Shown here in pieces: positions 62,802 to 64,000 of a stretch of DNA of 64,000 bases. Positions within the stretch are counted from its first letter, which is position 1, and each line of letters opens with the position of its first letter. The DNA is from Advenella kashmirensis W13003 (GTDB lineage: Bacteria > Pseudomonadota > Gammaproteobacteria > Burkholderiales > Burkholderiaceae_B), in the NCBI RefSeq assembly GCF_000506985.1, contig NZ_KI650979.1, forward strand, positions 1 to 64,000, given 5' to 3'. A model generated the notes under the pieces. That model was not told the DNA's origin. It made no database searches and saw only the letters and a program-made list of their open reading frames with translations. The position numbers and the translations under genes are program-made.

Positions 62802-64000
62802 ATGATCCATCGCTTAACTACACTTGCTTTTATTCTTCTGCTTGCGGGATGCACTACCGTCGGGCCGGATTATGAGACCCCAAAAGGTGCAGCAGTACAA
62901 CGACCTTCGGCGCAAGGCACTTTTGTAGGCGCGGACAATAACAAGGTTTACTCCGCACAGCCTTTGCCTGATCACTGGTGGCGACTCAATCACGATCCCG
63001 TACTGGATCGTCTGGTCAGCAAGGCGCTGGCCAACAACGCCAACCTTCGGGCAGCGTCGGCCAATCTGGCCCGCGCCCGTGCTGCAGTCCAGGGCGCCGA
63101 AGCACAACAGGCACCCACCATCGGCGTGAACGCGTCGCCCCAATACGGCCACAGCTCAGGCCTGCAGCAACTGCAGCCCGATCTACGCCCACCGGATCGC
63201 TGGTCCTACAGCAGTGGCATCAATATCGCCTACCAGGTCGACCTGTTCGGACAAATTCGCCGGGCCGTAGAGGCCTCAGAACAGGACGCACTGGCGGCCC
63301 AGGCAGCATACGAGGCAGTCCGCGTGACCGTGGCCGCCGAAACGGCAAGAGCCTACGCGGCCATCTGTTCAGCAGGCATGGAACGCGCATCTGCCAGCAA
63401 ATCGGTACGTATCCAGAAGGAGTCTGCCAGTATCGCCAACCAATTGTGGCAGGCCGGACGCGGCACAGAACTGGATGTGACACGGGCACGCGGTCTGGTC
63501 CAGCAATTGACCGCGAACATTCCCATGTTGCAGGCGCGCCAGCAGGTTGCCCTGTTCAGGCTGGCCACGCTGACCGGCGAGACGCCGTCTGCCATGCCTG
63601 CATCGCTTCTGGAGTGCGCTACACCGCCAAGATTTACCGGTTCGATCCCGGTTGGCAATGGTCAGCAGCTATTGCGCCGCCGACCCGATATCCGTCAGGC
63701 CGAACGCACGCTGGCCGCCGCAACCGCCAGAATCGGGGTAGCGATCGGCGATCTCTATCCAAAAATTTCCCTGGGTCTGTCCGCTGCGTCTGCCGGCCCC
63801 ACAAGCATGCTCGGCAACAAAAGTACCTTCAGCCTCAACATGGGCCCGCTGATTTCGTGGACGCTGCCCAATACCGGGGCGGCGCGCGCCGCGATTGCCC
63901 AGGCCCGTGCGACGGCCGATGCAGAATATGCGCATTTCGATGCAACGGTTCTGAATGCCTTGCAGGAAACGGAAAGCGCCCTGGTGACCTATGCTCGCCA
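62802..64000 (+). CDS. NodT-family outer-membrane efflux lipoprotein (partial)
   Basis: At least 399 residues of a TolC-like outer-membrane factor, cut by the window end before its stop. The lipobox LLLAGC places the lipidated cysteine at residue 17. Two outer-membrane efflux domains are typical (ALANNANLRAASANLARARAAVQG; LLRRRPDIRQAERTLAAATARIG). It forms the outer-membrane exit channel of the FUSC/HlyD pump and completes a tripartite system with the inner-membrane partners upstream. Confidence 0.93.
   Translation, partial: MIHRLTTLAFILLLAGCTTVGPDYETPKGAAVQRPSAQGTFVGADNNKVYSAQPLPDHWWRLNHDPVLDRLVSKALANNANLRAASANLARARAAVQGAEAQQAPTIGVNASPQYGHSSGLQQLQPDLRPPDRWSYSSGINIAYQVDLFGQIRRAVEASEQDALAAQAAYEAVRVTVAAETARAYAAICSAGMERASASKSVRIQKESASIANQLWQAGRGTELDVTRARGLVQQLTANIPMLQARQQVALFRLATLTGETPSAMPASLLECATPPRFTGSIPVGNGQQLLRRRPDIRQAERTLAAATARIGVAIGDLYPKISLGLSAASAGPTSMLGNKSTFSLNMGPLISWTLPNTGAARAAIAQARATADAEYAHFDATVLNALQETESALVTYAR

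Overview
The window looks like chromosomal DNA of a Gram-negative betaproteobacterium, most likely from the Alcaligenaceae (relatives of Bordetella, Achromobacter and Advenella). The evidence is a complete tol-pal operon, a Bug-family (tripartite tricarboxylate type) periplasmic receptor, a two-partner secretion haemagglutinin locus, a PHB-depolymerase-type esterase, a 6S RNA candidate next to zapA, and overall gene style. The genus is inferred from protein character only. Most of the window is moderately GC-rich, with one clearly AT-richer patch at about 6.0-8.6 kb.

Layout. 1-1020 has no convincing gene but holds a degenerate TATATA tandem array ahead of a LysR gene. 1021-5901 is a LysR regulator followed by an MFS anion transporter, a DUF2848 protein and an amidase, probably a small catabolic unit. 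6011-18874 (minus strand) is a two-partner secretion / contact-dependent-inhibition-like locus: outer-membrane transporter TpsB, a 2,962-residue exoprotein TpsA with a PD-(D/E)XK-like nuclease tip, a likely Imm49-type immunity protein, and an unrecognised membrane protein. 19109-27239 holds Lrp/hpd (tyrosine catabolism), a cytochrome c-msrA-CYTH operon, lgt, a SIMPL protein, a 6S RNA candidate with zapA and a coiled-coil gene, a beta-hydroxyacid dehydrogenase and rppH.

27303-34560 holds proS and the complete ybgC-tolQRAB-pal-cpoB cell-envelope operon. 34630-40883 is a mixed set: alpha/beta hydrolase, ClC antiporter, PCu(A)C copper chaperone, glutathione transferase, PfpI-like protein, DedA protein and an amino-acid binding protein. 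41043-44781 is a Fhu-type ferric siderophore importer (fhuCDB) behind a possible Fur box. It is followed by a pabB-pabC fusion, a PHB-depolymerase-like esterase, an adenine deaminase, and the cyanide-insensitive bd oxidase cioAB with a 51-residue DUF2474 gene. 52138-58902 has a LysR-controlled Bug receptor/hydrolase pair, a class II aldolase, a DsbA-like protein, a PhnZ-like HD-domain oxygenase and two flavin/nitroreductase-type enzymes. 59122 to the end is a MarR-controlled efflux operon (FUSC/AaeB, DUF1656, HlyD, NodT lipoprotein), cut by the window edge.

The parts most worth a second look are the toxin/immunity end of the TpsA locus with its unknown membrane-protein neighbour, the 16-18 bp TATATA array near 650-905, the low-complexity insertion inside the PabC half of the PabB-PabC fusion, and the PhnZ-like enzyme that has no phosphonate genes beside it.
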